Shown: one piece after another, positions 23,325-32,773 of the stretch
Numbering within the stretch: position 1 is the stretch's first letter
Layout: the number at the start of each line of letters is the position of its first letter
Assembly (NCBI RefSeq): GCF_042649045.1
Contig: NZ_JBHSEF010000009.1
Span: 186,001-250,000, forward strand
Origin: Chryseomicrobium palamuruense
GTDB lineage: Bacteria; Bacillota; Bacilli; Bacillales_A; Planococcaceae
DNA: 64,000 nt
Reading direction: 5' to 3'
Made by a program: the position numbers and the translations under genes
Notes under the pieces: generated by a model
The model's database searches: none
Told to the model about the DNA's origin: nothing
What the model saw: only the letters and a program-made list of their open reading frames with translations

Positions 23325-24437
23325 ATGACCTATCAACTAGAAACCAAATTGGCTCAAGCCGGAAATCGAAAAGACCCCGCGACGGGTGCGGTCAGCTTGC
23401 CGATCCACCTATCGACCGCTTACATCCATCCGGGAATTGGGCAGTCTACAGGATATGATTATTCGCGGACAGCCAACCCGACACGAACCGCTTTGGAAGA
23501 AGCACTCGCTACACTAGAAAAAGGCGACCAAGGGTTTGCTTTCAGTTCCGGAATGGCAGCTGTGCATGCCGTCCTTCAATTGTTCCGCACGGGAGATGAA
23601 TTGATCGTCTCGGAAGATTTATACGGAGGTAGTTATCGCTTGTTCCACCAACTCCAGGACCGGACAGGACTTGTCTTCTGCTACGTCGATACGACCGATG
23701 TAGAAAAGGTCAAAGCGGTGATATCCGAGAAGACCGTCGCGGTGTTTCTTGAATCACCAACGAATCCGCTGATGAAAGAGACCGACATTAAGGCGATTTC
23801 GGATATTGCAAAAGCTCATGACCTCTATGTGATTGTCGACAATACCTTTTATACGCCAGTCCTTCAGCAGCCACTGACACTTGGAGCCGATATCGTCCTC
23901 CACAGTGCCACCAAATATCTCGGGGGACACAATGATGTACTAGCGGGTGCAGTCATCACAAAAGGTGCGGAGCTTGGCGAACAATTCACAGTCATCCAAA
24001 ACTCGATTGGGGCTGTACCAAGTCCGCTTGACTGTTGGTTGCTCGTGCGAAGCCTAAAGACTCTTGGGTTGCGTATCGAGCGTCAACAACAGAATGCGAG
24101 AGAGCTTGCTGCGTTTCTTACTGCGCATCCGGCGATTGATTCCGTATTGTATCCAGGCAAAGGCGGCATGTTGTCTTTTCGGTTGAACGACGCCTCTTGG
24201 GTGCCTGTCTTTTTAGAACGTTTAAAACTTATTGCATTTGCTGAGAGTCTCGGGGGCGTCGAGAGTTTTATTACGTACCCTACCACGCAAACGCATGCCG
24301 ATATTCCGGAAGAGGAACGGGAACGCGTGGGCATTTGTGGAAGGCTGCTGCGTTTCTCAGTCGGGATCGAACACGTGTCGGACTTACAGCAAGAGCTTCA
24401 ACAGATTTTAGATGAACTGGCAGGTGGTACCCGATGA
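23325..24437 (+). CDS. metI: Cystathionine gamma-synthase / O-acylhomoserine sulfhydrylase (MetI type)
   Basis: A 370-residue PLP enzyme of the Cys/Met metabolism family. Family marks: YDYSRTANPTRTALEEALA, FAFSSGMAAVHAVL, the strand VFLESPTNPLMKETD, VIVDNTFYTPVLQQPL with the PLP Asp, and the Schiff-base Lys in LHSATKYLGGHNDVLAGA. The C-terminal ESFITYPTTQTHADIPEEER carries the substrate carboxylate-binding region. It forms cystathionine, or homocysteine directly from sulfide, using O-acetylhomoserine. No metC (beta-lyase) follows, unlike B. subtilis metIC. First gene of the S-box operon; its stop overlaps the next ATG. Confidence 0.93.
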   Translation: MTYQLETKLAQAGNRKDPATGAVSLPIHLSTAYIHPGIGQSTGYDYSRTANPTRTALEEALATLEKGDQGFAFSSGMAAVHAVLQLFRTGDELIVSEDLYGGSYRLFHQLQDRTGLVFCYVDTTDVEKVKAVISEKTVAVFLESPTNPLMKETDIKAISDIAKAHDLYVIVDNTFYTPVLQQPLTLGADIVLHSATKYLGGHNDVLAGAVITKGAELGEQFTVIQNSIGAVPSPLDCWLLVRSLKTLGLRIERQQQNARELAAFLTAHPAIDSVLYPGKGGMLSFRLNDASWVPVFLERLKLIAFAESLGGVESFITYPTTQTHADIPEEERERVGICGRLLRFSVGIEHVSDLQQELQQILDELAGGTR

Positions 24438-26278
24438 AACGGCCATTTCTTGAACAACTCCGGGAGCGTGTATTGATTGCTGACGGTGCGATGGGAACGC
24501 TTCTTTATTCATACGGCGTCGATCACTGCAACGAAGAGTTGAATTTATCCCATCCGGAAGATGTTCTCCGTGTACACACGCAGTACATTGCAGCTGGAGC
24601 AGAAGTCATCCAGACCAATACGTATGCCGCGAACTACGTGAAGCTTTCCCGCTACGGTCTGCAAGACCAAGTGAAAGCTATCAATACCGCGGCTGTACGC
24701 CTAGCCAAAGAAGCAGCGGGGGATGATGTTTATGTGCTCGGAACCATCGGAGGACTTCGAGGAATCAGACAAGATATTCCGCTCGATGAAATCAAGCGCA
24801 GCTTTCGGGAACAGCTCTATATCTTCATGATGGAAGGTGTCGATGCGCTGTTACTTGAAACCTATTATGATTTTGAAGAACTGCAGACGGTCGTGCGTAT
24901 TGCTAAGGAAGAGTGTACACTGCCGGTTATTGCAGAAGTCTCGATGCACGAGGTCGGTGTGTTACAAAATGGTCTCTCCCTTGCTTCGGCTTTAAAGAAG
25001 TTAGAAGCTAGTGGGGCGGACGTCGTGGGTGTCAATTGCCGGATGGGCCCGTTTCATATGGTAAATGCCCTTAAGCAAGTGCCAATTCCAGAAAAAGCTT
25101 TGTTGTCTGTCTATCCAAATGCCAGCCTTCCACAAATGGAGGAGGGCCGGTATACGTACTCAGAAGAATATACGTATTTTGCTGAGCGTGCGGCAGAGCT
25201 CAAAGAACAAGGGATTCATTTGATTGGGGGCTGTTGCGGGACGACGCCAGGGCATATTCAGGCCGTCGCCAAACGTTTGACAGACCGGACCCCCGTGACA
25301 CAAAAAGATGTTCAGATACAGGTTGAAAAGGAGGCTGTTGCCCAGTCGCACGGCGAATCACCTCTTCTTCAAAAAGTGAAACGAGAGACCACCATTCTTG
25401 TCGAACTTGATCCACCGAAACATTTGAATACGGACCGATTCTACGAAGGAATTGAAGCCCTTCATCAAGCTGGGGCGGATGCACTGACGCTTGCAGACAA
25501 TCCGCTCGCTTCCCCACGTGTAGGGAATGATGCGGTAGCAGCCATCATCAAAGAACGCTATGGTGCCACGCCGCTTGTGCACCTGACCTGTCGAGACCGA
25601 AACTTGATTGGCTTACAGTCTCACTTGATGGGTCTACATGAACTTGGCGTGCAAGATTTGCTTGCTATTACGGGAGACCCAGCCAAAATCGGTGATTTTC
25701 CGGGGGCCGCTTCTGTTTATGACTTATCGAGTTTAGAGCTAATCGAGTTGATTAAGCAAAACAATCGGGGACTATCGTTTTCCGGGAAATCGCTGGAACG
25801 TCCGACAAACTTTTCTGTAGGAGCCGCCTTCAACCCAAACTACCGCCACATGGACGCGTCCATTAAACGACTGGAGAAAAAGGTCGCATCAGGCGCTGAT
25901 TATTTTATCACGCAGCCTGTATTTGGAATCGACCAATTACATGCGTTAGCGGAAGCGGCTCAGAAAGTAGATAAGCCGTTCTTCGTCGGCATCATGCCTC
26001 TTCTGAGTTCGCGGAATGCTGAATTCTTGCACCACGAAGTCCCTGGGATTCGCTTGCCGGAGGAAACACGCAGGCGGATGCGCGACGCGGGAGACGATCC
26101 GAAGCGTTCACTTGAAGTCGGAATGACCATTACAAAAGAGATTCTTGCTGAGGCCGTGCGCCTCTTCCGAGGAATTTACATCATTACACCGTTCTTGCGC
26201 TACGAACTATCTCTTGAATTGATCGACTTCATCACGACACGAAAGCAGGAGGAAACCTATGACCATCTCCACATTTGA
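24434..26278 (+). CDS. yitJ: Bifunctional homocysteine S-methyltransferase / methylenetetrahydrofolate reductase
   Basis: A 614-residue fusion. Residues about 1-290 are a homocysteine methyltransferase barrel with LIADGAMGTLLYSYG, GVNCRMGP and the zinc pair GGCCGTTPGHI. Residues about 320-610 are a MetF-type reductase: TILVELDPPKHLNTDRFY, LVHLTCRDRNLIGLQS, LLAITGDPAK and FITQPVFGIDQL. The product feeds 5-methyl-THF to methionine synthesis. It overlaps metI by 4 nt and metH by 20 nt. It is the YitJ class seen in Bacillus; the methyltransferase half may use a methyl donor other than methyl-THF, since MetH is also present. Confidence 0.94.
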   Translation: MKRPFLEQLRERVLIADGAMGTLLYSYGVDHCNEELNLSHPEDVLRVHTQYIAAGAEVIQTNTYAANYVKLSRYGLQDQVKAINTAAVRLAKEAAGDDVYVLGTIGGLRGIRQDIPLDEIKRSFREQLYIFMMEGVDALLLETYYDFEELQTVVRIAKEECTLPVIAEVSMHEVGVLQNGLSLASALKKLEASGADVVGVNCRMGPFHMVNALKQVPIPEKALLSVYPNASLPQMEEGRYTYSEEYTYFAERAAELKEQGIHLIGGCCGTTPGHIQAVAKRLTDRTPVTQKDVQIQVEKEAVAQSHGESPLLQKVKRETTILVELDPPKHLNTDRFYEGIEALHQAGADALTLADNPLASPRVGNDAVAAIIKERYGATPLVHLTCRDRNLIGLQSHLMGLHELGVQDLLAITGDPAKIGDFPGAASVYDLSSLELIELIKQNNRGLSFSGKSLERPTNFSVGAAFNPNYRHMDASIKRLEKKVASGADYFITQPVFGIDQLHALAEAAQKVDKPFFVGIMPLLSSRNAEFLHHEVPGIRLPEETRRRMRDAGDDPKRSLEVGMTITKEILAEAVRLFRGIYIITPFLRYELSLELIDFITTRKQEETYDHLHI

Positions 26279-29200
26279 AACGCAATTACAACAAAAGATT
26301 CTTGTACTCGACGGCGCAATGGGGACGATGATTCAAGAAGCCGATTTGACAGCAGAAGATTTTGGCGGGGAAGCGTATGAAGGGTGTAACGAATACCTTG
26401 TAAAGACGCGACCCGATGTCGTAGAAACTATCCACGCCGCTTATTTTGAAGCTGGGGCGGATATTGTGGAAACCAACACATTTGGTGCCACGCCAGTCGT
26501 ACTCGATGAATATGATCTTGGGCACTTGGCCTATGAGTTGAACAAAGAAGCAGCCGAAATCGCTGTTCGTGTGGCAAGCCGCTTTGCTACCCCTGATCAG
26601 CCTCGGTTCGTCGCAGGTGCCATGGGCCCAACGACAAAGACCTTGTCTGTTACAGGCGGTATCACTTTCGAGCAACTTGCTGAGGATTATCAAGTGCAAG
26701 CAGAAGGACTACTTGACGGGGGCGTCGACCTGTTACTCGTTGAAACGAGTCAAGATGCCCTCAATGTTAAAGCTGCTAACATTGGCATTCAACGGGCATT
26801 TGCCAGTCGTGCGCGTCAGGTGCCGATCATCGTTTCTGGAACGATTGAGCCGATGGGGACGACGCTTGCCGGGCAATCCATTGAAGCGTTTTATATTTCA
26901 CTCGAGCATATGAAGCCACTTGTGGTCGGACTGAACTGTGCGACCGGGCCAGAATTCATGCGGGATCACGTGCGGTCCCTGTCCGGACTGGCTTCGAGTT
27001 ACGTCAGTTGCTATCCAAATGCAGGGCTTCCGGATGAAGAAGGGAATTATAATGAGACGCCGCAGTCCTTGGCTCTAAAAATGGAAGGCTTTCTTGAGAA
27101 GGGGTGGCTGAACCTTGTTGGGGGATGCTGTGGGACAACACCTGAACACATTCGAGAGCTTGCGAAACTTGCCAAACAGTATGCCCCTCGCTCACTTGCT
27201 GTGCATGAAGAGCATAAAGTATCTGGCATCGAACCGTTCATTTATGATGACCCGTCCACTCGTCCGATTTTAGTTGGGGAACGTACAAATGTGATCGGTT
27301 CCCGGAAGTTCAAACGCCTCATTCAAGATGGAAAGCTTGAAGAAGCTTCTGAAATCGCTAGAGCACAGGTGAAAAACGGGGCACAGATCATCGATATTTG
27401 CCTCGCTGACCCTGACCGAGAAGAAGTAGAAGATATGGACCAGTTCATCCAACAAGTGGTGAAAAAAGTAAAAGTGCCTCTGATGATTGATTCAACGGAT
27501 GAAGAGGTGCTAGAGGTCGCTCTGCGCTACTCACAGGGAAAAGTAATTATAAATTCCATCAACTTAGAAGACGGGGAAGAGCGTTTCGAAGCAATTGCCC
27601 CTCTTGTGAAACAATTTGGAGCGGCTGTGGTGGTTGGCACGATTGATGAGCAAGGGATGGGTGTTTCAGCCGAACGAAAACTAGAGATTGCCGAGCGTTC
27701 CTATCAGCTGTTGACCGAGAAGTACGGACTGGCACCGACTGATATCATTTTTGATGCCCTCGTTTTCCCAGTAGGAACAGGGGATGAACAATACATCGGC
27801 TCTGCGAAAGCAACAGTGGACGGGATTCGCGCCATTAAAGAACGCTTACCGCACTGTCCGCAAATACTCGGTGTGAGCAATGTATCCTTCGGATTGCCTC
27901 CGGTCGGTCGCGAAGTGCTGAATGCTGTGTTCTTGTATCACTGTGTGCAAGCTGGGCTAGACTATGCGATCGTCAACACCGAAAAGCTCGAACGTTTCGC
28001 TTCGATTCCGGAAGATGAGGTGCGTCTGGCGGAGGAACTGTTGTTTACCACCACGGACGAAACGTTGGCGGGCTTCACCGAATTTTACCGTGGGATGAAA
28101 AAAGAAGAGAAGGTCATCGCGCTTCCAGAAACCGTGGAAGAGCGGCTGGCCTATTACATTGTGGAGGGAACCAAAGAAGGGCTACTGCCTGACCTTGAAG
28201 CTGCTCTCGCTAGCTACCCGTCTCCGCTTGATGTCATTAACGGTCCTCTCATGGCAGGTATGTCGGAAGTAGGGCGTCTATTTAATGGCAATCAGCTGAT
28301 CGTTGCGGAAGTGCTGCAAAGTGCGGAAGTGATGAAGGCGGCTGTCGCTTTCCTTGAGCCGCATATGGAACAAGCGGACATGTCCTCGACGAAAGGAAAA
28401 GTGTTGCTAGCGACCGTGAAGGGGGACGTGCATGATATCGGTAAGAACCTTGTTGACATCATCCTCAGCAACAATGGATACGATGTGAAAGACTTAGGCA
28501 TTAAAGTTACCCCGCAAGAACTCATCGAACAGGTCAAGGTGCATAAGCCGGATATCATTGGTCTGTCGGGTTTACTCGTGAAGTCGGCGCAACAGATGGT
28601 CATCACAGCACAGGATTTAAAAGTGGCGGGCATTGATACACCTGTAGTTGTCGGGGGCGCGGCATTAACCCGGAAATTTACAGCGAATAAGATTGCGAAA
28701 GAGTACGACGGGTTGGTTCTCTATGCAAAAGATGCCATGGACGGACTGGATCTTTTCAATCGATTGCAAAACAGTGAGGGTAGAGAACAAATTGAGTCAG
28801 AGTATACAGAGGATCAACAAAAACGAGCAGAAGCTTCCGCTGAAGCCGAGCCGGTCGTGGTGCATGAGATAGGTACTTCGTCAGTGAGCAGAGATGTTCC
28901 TGTCTTTACGCCAACTGATCTCGATGTCCACATTTTACGCGACTTCTCGTTGCGTCAAATTTATCCTTACATCAATCAGCAGATGTTACTGGGCCATCAC
29001 TTGGGCATCAAGGGGAAAATTTCACGATTACTCGAAGAAAAAGATGAGCGAACTGTCAAACTGAAAGAGTTGACGGATCAGTTGTTTGACCAAGCAGTGA
29101 CAGAAGGTGTTCTACAAGCGTCCGCCCTCTATCAATTCTTTCCGGCCCAATCAGAGGGCAATGACGTCATCATCTATGATCCACAAGATGAGTCCAAAGA

Positions 29201-29696
29201 AATCGAACGCTTTCATTTTCCAAGGCAGCATAAAAATGACTTTTTGTGTCTCGCCGATTACGTAAAACCTGTAGGTGGCCCGATGGATTATGTAGGATTC
29301 TTTACAGTCACTGCAGGGAAGGATATTCGGGCATGGTCACAACAATTAAAAGAACAAGGGAAGTTTTTAGAAAGTCACGCGCTGCAGGCACTTGCGCTGG
29401 AGACGGCAGAAGGTCTTGCGGAGCGTATGCACGAGATGATGCGTACGCGCTGGGGATTCCCAGACCCTGTTGATCGGACCATTCAAGACCTCTTCCGGAC
29501 CAAGTATCAAGGGCAGCGATTCTCCTTCGGCTACCCAGCCTGTCCGGAGCTCGAGGATCAGAAAAAACTTTGGAAGCTATTAAAGCCTGAACGCATTGGC
29601 GTTGAATTGACGGATGGTTGTATGATGGAACCAGAGGCTTCTGTATCTGCCATGGTATTTGCTCATCCGGAAGCCAGATATTTTAATGTGTATTAA
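26259..29696 (+). CDS. metH: Cobalamin-dependent methionine synthase
   Basis: A full-length 1145-residue four-module enzyme. Residues about 1-320: homocysteine domain with zinc ligands (GLNCATGPEF, GGCCGTTPEHI). About 340-600: pterin-binding domain (VGERTNVIGSRKFK, MIDSTDEEVLEVAL). About 640-860: B12 domain with the cobalt-ligand His in KGDVHDIGKNLVDIIL and GLSGLLVKSAQQM. About 905-1145: SAM-dependent reactivation domain (FSLRQIYPYINQQMLLGHH; C-terminal GVELTDGCMMEPEASVSAM). The start has AGGAGG inside the end of yitJ. Requires cobalamin, yet no B12 uptake or synthesis gene is in this window. A Glu-rich linker before the activation domain is somewhat long. Confidence 0.97.
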   Translation: MTISTFETQLQQKILVLDGAMGTMIQEADLTAEDFGGEAYEGCNEYLVKTRPDVVETIHAAYFEAGADIVETNTFGATPVVLDEYDLGHLAYELNKEAAEIAVRVASRFATPDQPRFVAGAMGPTTKTLSVTGGITFEQLAEDYQVQAEGLLDGGVDLLLVETSQDALNVKAANIGIQRAFASRARQVPIIVSGTIEPMGTTLAGQSIEAFYISLEHMKPLVVGLNCATGPEFMRDHVRSLSGLASSYVSCYPNAGLPDEEGNYNETPQSLALKMEGFLEKGWLNLVGGCCGTTPEHIRELAKLAKQYAPRSLAVHEEHKVSGIEPFIYDDPSTRPILVGERTNVIGSRKFKRLIQDGKLEEASEIARAQVKNGAQIIDICLADPDREEVEDMDQFIQQVVKKVKVPLMIDSTDEEVLEVALRYSQGKVIINSINLEDGEERFEAIAPLVKQFGAAVVVGTIDEQGMGVSAERKLEIAERSYQLLTEKYGLAPTDIIFDALVFPVGTGDEQYIGSAKATVDGIRAIKERLPHCPQILGVSNVSFGLPPVGREVLNAVFLYHCVQAGLDYAIVNTEKLERFASIPEDEVRLAEELLFTTTDETLAGFTEFYRGMKKEEKVIALPETVEERLAYYIVEGTKEGLLPDLEAALASYPSPLDVINGPLMAGMSEVGRLFNGNQLIVAEVLQSAEVMKAAVAFLEPHMEQADMSSTKGKVLLATVKGDVHDIGKNLVDIILSNNGYDVKDLGIKVTPQELIEQVKVHKPDIIGLSGLLVKSAQQMVITAQDLKVAGIDTPVVVGGAALTRKFTANKIAKEYDGLVLYAKDAMDGLDLFNRLQNSEGREQIESEYTEDQQKRAEASAEAEPVVVHEIGTSSVSRDVPVFTPTDLDVHILRDFSLRQIYPYINQQMLLGHHLGIKGKISRLLEEKDERTVKLKELTDQLFDQAVTEGVLQASALYQFFPAQSEGNDVIIYDPQDESKEIERFHFPRQHKNDFLCLADYVKPVGGPMDYVGFFTVTAGKDIRAWSQQLKEQGKFLESHALQALALETAEGLAERMHEMMRTRWGFPDPVDRTIQDLFRTKYQGQRFSFGYPACPELEDQKKLWKLLKPERIGVELTDGCMMEPEASVSAMVFAHPEARYFNVY

Positions 29697-29702
29697 TGAA
29701 CA

Positions 29703-29744
29703 AGAACCACGCACACTTAGGAGGTGCGTGGTTCTATTTTTCGT
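29703..29744. terminator. Terminator after metH (also read from the minus side)
   Basis: GAACCACGCAC stem, 8-nt loop, GTGCGTGGTTC and TATTTTT; it overlaps the end of the convergent DUF2500 gene. Confidence 0.9.
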
Positions 29745-30097
29745 TCAAAGTTGATGTAGCGTGTGCCTTGAAAAGTCAGGAGGCCTTTATCACCTTCTGC
29801 TAGTTGTCCAAATTCATGTCCGCGAAGGGGGAGTTCCATCCGGTCCCCGCTTTGTACTTCAAATGTGACATAGTACCACGTGTTTGCAGAGCTGTCCCCA
29901 GCACCTCCGCTCGTTTCCGTGCGTTTCGTTACGATGTGAGCGGGCACGGTTAGTTTGGGGGAATTATTATTTTTCGACCAGGTGGTGATGGATTTTCCAA
30001 TAACAAAAATAAACGTAGATATAACAATAATGAAGACGATCGCAATAAATAGCGTTCCGAACGTACTCATACCATTCATGGAATCTGAAAAGCCCAT
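29717..30097 (-). CDS. DUF2500 family membrane protein
   Basis: A 126-residue protein with one N-terminal membrane helix (about residues 12-35) and a beta-rich domain: LTVPAHIVTKRTETSGG, NTWYYVTFEVQSGDRMELPL, GQLAEGDKGLLTFQGTRYINFER. That order is the DUF2500 signature. The domain probably lies on one membrane face; function is unknown. GGAGG precedes the ATG. Its last 30 bp overlap the metH terminator. Confidence 0.8.
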   Translation of the reverse strand: MGFSDSMNGMSTFGTLFIAIVFIIVISTFIFVIGKSITTWSKNNNSPKLTVPAHIVTKRTETSGGAGDSSANTWYYVTFEVQSGDRMELPLRGHEFGQLAEGDKGLLTFQGTRYINFERKIEPRTS

Positions 30098-30160
30098 TTA
30101 GTCCCTCCTTTATTCTGTGTATCTTATCTACGAAACGTATGCTTCTTGGTTTCATATGTA

Positions 30161-30190
30161 TGAAAAAATCACCTCCCGAGGGAGGCGATT
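30161..30190 (-). terminator. Terminator after the GNAT gene
   Basis: Minus strand: ATCGCCTCCC / GGGAGGTGAT with a very short TC loop, then TTTTTTC. Confidence 0.85.
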
Positions 30191-30192
30191 CA

Positions 30193-30639
30193 TTAATTGA
30201 ATTGCATCTGATGCGTCGTTTCAGGGGAATCTGTAGTGACGCTAAACCCATTGTGACGATAGAAGGCATCCGCTTTCGCCGAATCCGTCCGGCACGTCAC
30301 TTTTGTAAAGTTTTCTTTTGCTTTGTTGAGGCAAGCTTTCAAGAGCATCGAACCCACACCATGTCTTCGTTCGTCAGGTTCTACATAAAAGCGCTTGAGG
30401 CGAGCGGTGTGCGTATCCTCTGTGTAGGGATTTTGTTCGACCCCACCAATGGCTACAAGTTCATCGTTCTTCCAAACGCCTAGTAGGGCTTCTCCAGGCT
30501 TCGTGAATTGCTGCTTGCCATTTTGAAAATGCTCCACGAGTCGGGATAGAAAACGATAGCCCTCTGTTTCGCTTTGTTTCACTAAATGATCAATCGACAC
30601 ATTGGATAAGTCAGTGATCTCTTTCACCTCATACGTCAT
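30193..30639 (-). CDS. GNAT-family N-acetyltransferase
   Basis: A 148-residue acetyltransferase. The acetyl-CoA loop is clear in LKRFYVEPDERRHGVGSMLLKACL (R-x-x-G-x-G-type pyrophosphate contact), preceded by the strand ELVAIGGVEQNP and followed by VTCRTDSAKADAFYRHNGF. Substrate unknown. AAAGGAGG precedes the ATG. Confidence 0.85.
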   Translation of the reverse strand: MTYEVKEITDLSNVSIDHLVKQSETEGYRFLSRLVEHFQNGKQQFTKPGEALLGVWKNDELVAIGGVEQNPYTEDTHTARLKRFYVEPDERRHGVGSMLLKACLNKAKENFTKVTCRTDSAKADAFYRHNGFSVTTDSPETTHQMQFN

Positions 30640-30829
30640 GATAAAACCTCCTTTTTATACCTATTCGACACGGGGTGGGAAAATCCTTCTTTCCACTGTT
30701 GTTTAAATTTAGTTAGAAACTGAGGCTTTTTACTATAGAAAATGTATAGAGTCAGGATTGATGATTGACTATTCTGACAATTTATAGTAGTATTATACCA
30801 AATAGTTTATAAAACGGGAGGTGAATCGT

Positions 30830-31477
30830 ATGGACCATTATCTTGCCCGTCAACCAATCGTTGATACCGACAGAAATGTGATTGCATATGAGCTCTTGTC
30901 TCGAAATAGCGAAGAAAATGTCTATTCTGACCAAGATCCACATGAAGCGACCAGACGGGTGTTAGAGACCGCTTTTCATGTGATGGGCCTTGATTATGTA
31001 AGTCATGGACTACCTGTCTTTGTTAATTTCACGCGCGACCTCATCGTCAACTACAGACAACTAACTATTCCCCCAGGTTCCCTGACCATTGAAGTACTCG
31101 AATCCATTGAATTTGATGAAGAATTGTTGAAGGCGTTGCAACATCTGAAAAAAGCAGGTTATCAATTAGCTCTTGATGATTTCAATTGTAACTCTTCTGT
31201 TCACGGCATACCGGATATTTTAAGAACGACAGATTTCATTAAAATCGACTTTAGAGCGCCATTTAACCAGCAACAGTGCACAGAAAATTTAGCGAAACGG
31301 TCAGGCAAGAAGTTGATTGCAGAAAAGGTAGAAACGTTCGAGGACTATCAACGAGCCCTGGATTCAGGATACACATACTTCCAAGGGTACTTTTTTGGGA
31401 AACCAGAAGTATTATATAAAAAGTCGACGTCATTAATGATTGATGACCAGATTGCTGTCCATCTTCCACATCTGTAA
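30830..31477 (+). CDS. Stand-alone EAL-domain protein (YuxH-like without HDOD)
   Basis: A 215-residue protein that is only an EAL fold. ATG at 30830 has GGGAGG 8 nt upstream; the GTG at 30821 overlaps that site. Residues corresponding to catalytic positions of c-di-GMP phosphodiesterases seem present: Glu in IAYELLSR, Asn in VFVNFTRD, Glu in LTIEVLE, the Asp pair in LALDDF, Lys in FIKIDFR, Glu in LIAEKVET and Gln in YFQGYFFGKP. B. subtilis YuxH has the same EAL type fused to an HDOD domain, which is absent here. Start region ARQPIVDTDRNVIAYEL is YuxH-like. It may cleave c-di-GMP or act as a binding protein. Confidence 0.85.
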   Translation: MDHYLARQPIVDTDRNVIAYELLSRNSEENVYSDQDPHEATRRVLETAFHVMGLDYVSHGLPVFVNFTRDLIVNYRQLTIPPGSLTIEVLESIEFDEELLKALQHLKKAGYQLALDDFNCNSSVHGIPDILRTTDFIKIDFRAPFNQQQCTENLAKRSGKKLIAEKVETFEDYQRALDSGYTYFQGYFFGKPEVLYKKSTSLMIDDQIAVHLPHL

Positions 31478-31484
31478 CATTCGA

Positions 31485-31513
31485 AAAGCTTGCCGATGTG
31501 CAGGCTTTTTTTT
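31485..31513 (+). terminator. Terminator after the EAL gene
   Basis: AAGCTTGC / GCAGGCTT imperfect stem with eight T residues. Confidence 0.75.
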
Positions 31514-31561
31514 CTATGAGAAAGGGTATACTTAAAGAACTAAAGTAAGGGGGATGGCAAG

Positions 31562-32035
31562 ATGAACAAAGCAGAAATACTCGCGCATTTTCGTGCATCG
31601 ATGAAGTGGATCGAAGGGATGAAGGAATGGGAAGAGAAGAATTGGCGTTCACCCATTGCAGAAGGGAAGTGGACAGTGGCAGAAGTCATTGGCCATTTGG
31701 GTCCATGGGATCGTTTCTTTTTAAACGAGCGCCTTCATCCAATTCTTGCAGGCCACGAACTTGTACCCTATCCTAAATCTGATGAACTAAATGCCCAATC
31801 AGCAACTTTCGCAAGGGAACAGACACGAGACCAAACGATTCGCGAGTTTTTACTCGGTCGTCAAAAGATGGTGGATGAACTATCCGCTGTCCCTGAAGCA
31901 AAATGGGGAGAGCCATTCCGAATCGGGGATCACGAAACCAATTTAGAGCAGTACTTCACAGGTTTTGTTGAACACGATGAGCATCACTTCGAACAGATTC
32001 GCCAAGCGCTTGATTTAAAAGGCCGCTGGACGTAA
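31562..32035 (+). CDS. DinB-superfamily protein
   Basis: A 157-residue four-helix-bundle protein. Its metal-site histidines match the DinB/YfiT layout: GHLGPWDRFF near residue 45, and the pair GFVEHDEHHFEQI near 138-142. Members include thiol transferases (bacillithiol S-transferases) and DNA-damage-induced proteins. The exact activity cannot be read. GGGGGATGG precedes the ATG. Convergent with the DJ-1 gene. Confidence 0.82.
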   Translation: MNKAEILAHFRASMKWIEGMKEWEEKNWRSPIAEGKWTVAEVIGHLGPWDRFFLNERLHPILAGHELVPYPKSDELNAQSATFAREQTRDQTIREFLLGRQKMVDELSAVPEAKWGEPFRIGDHETNLEQYFTGFVEHDEHHFEQIRQALDLKGRWT

Positions 32036-32065
32036 AAAAGAGTAGGCAGATGCCTACTCTTTTAA
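32034..32065. terminator. Bidirectional terminator
   Basis: AAAAGAGTAGGC, AGAT loop, GCCTACTCTTTT between convergent genes. Confidence 0.9.
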
Positions 32066-32716
32066 TGTATCAATAAACGCATGAGCGACTGCTTCAGTGG
32101 ATTGAGGGTTTTGCCCTGTTACCAGTAAACCGTCACGTACTACCTTTCCACTCCAGTTGTCAGCAGCTTCATGGTGCGCTCCCAGTTCTTCAAGCTTTGA
32201 AGCGAGAAGGAAAGGCATGTCATCTTGAAGACCTGTGTCCTGTTCTTCTGCATCCGTGAAGGCACTTACTTTCTTGCCTTTTACAAGTGGGTCTCCATTT
32301 GAAAGTGTAACACCTACAAGACCAGCTGGCCCATGACACACTGCGGCAACCGGTTTGTTCGCTTCGTAAATCGAACGGATGACTTCTTGTAGTTTTGTGT
32401 TATCCGGGAGGTCAAACATCGTTCCGTGACCACCTGGTAAAAAGATGCCATCAAAATCTTCTGGATTTTGATGATCAAGGGATTCTGTATGTTGTAGGTG
32501 CGTTTTTGTCTCAAGCATTTCTTCTGAAACGTCACCTTCTAAACTTGTTGGATCGATTGGAATTTCGCCACCTTTTGGACTAGCGATCGTTACGTCGTAG
32601 CCTTCCTTTTGGAAAGCGAGAAATGCTTCGCCAAATTCAGATAGCCAAACGCCGGTTTTTTTGCCGTTAGGTAATTCAGAGTGATTCGTTAACACCATTA
32701 AAATACGTTTTGACAT
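32054..32716 (-). CDS. DJ-1/PfpI-family (Hsp31-like) protein
   Basis: A 220-residue class I glutamine-amidotransferase-like protein. The nucleophile elbow is VAAVCHGPAGLVGV (Cys near residue 125), with the Glu-bearing strand TIASPKGGEIPIDPTS and GIFLPGGHGTMFDLPDN. The C-terminal block ADNWSGKVVRDGLLVTGQNPQS is typical of the YDR533C/HchA-like branch. Relatives act as chaperones or glyoxalase/deglycase-type enzymes under carbonyl stress. AGGAG precedes the ATG. The cysK gene upstream has its own promoter. Confidence 0.88.
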   Translation of the reverse strand: MSKRILMVLTNHSELPNGKKTGVWLSEFGEAFLAFQKEGYDVTIASPKGGEIPIDPTSLEGDVSEEMLETKTHLQHTESLDHQNPEDFDGIFLPGGHGTMFDLPDNTKLQEVIRSIYEANKPVAAVCHGPAGLVGVTLSNGDPLVKGKKVSAFTDAEEQDTGLQDDMPFLLASKLEELGAHHEAADNWSGKVVRDGLLVTGQNPQSTEAVAHAFIDTLKE

Positions 32717-32773
32717 TGTGTAGGACTCCTTCCGGTTTTGAAAGTTACCTACGTACGATACCCGATTTCTTGT

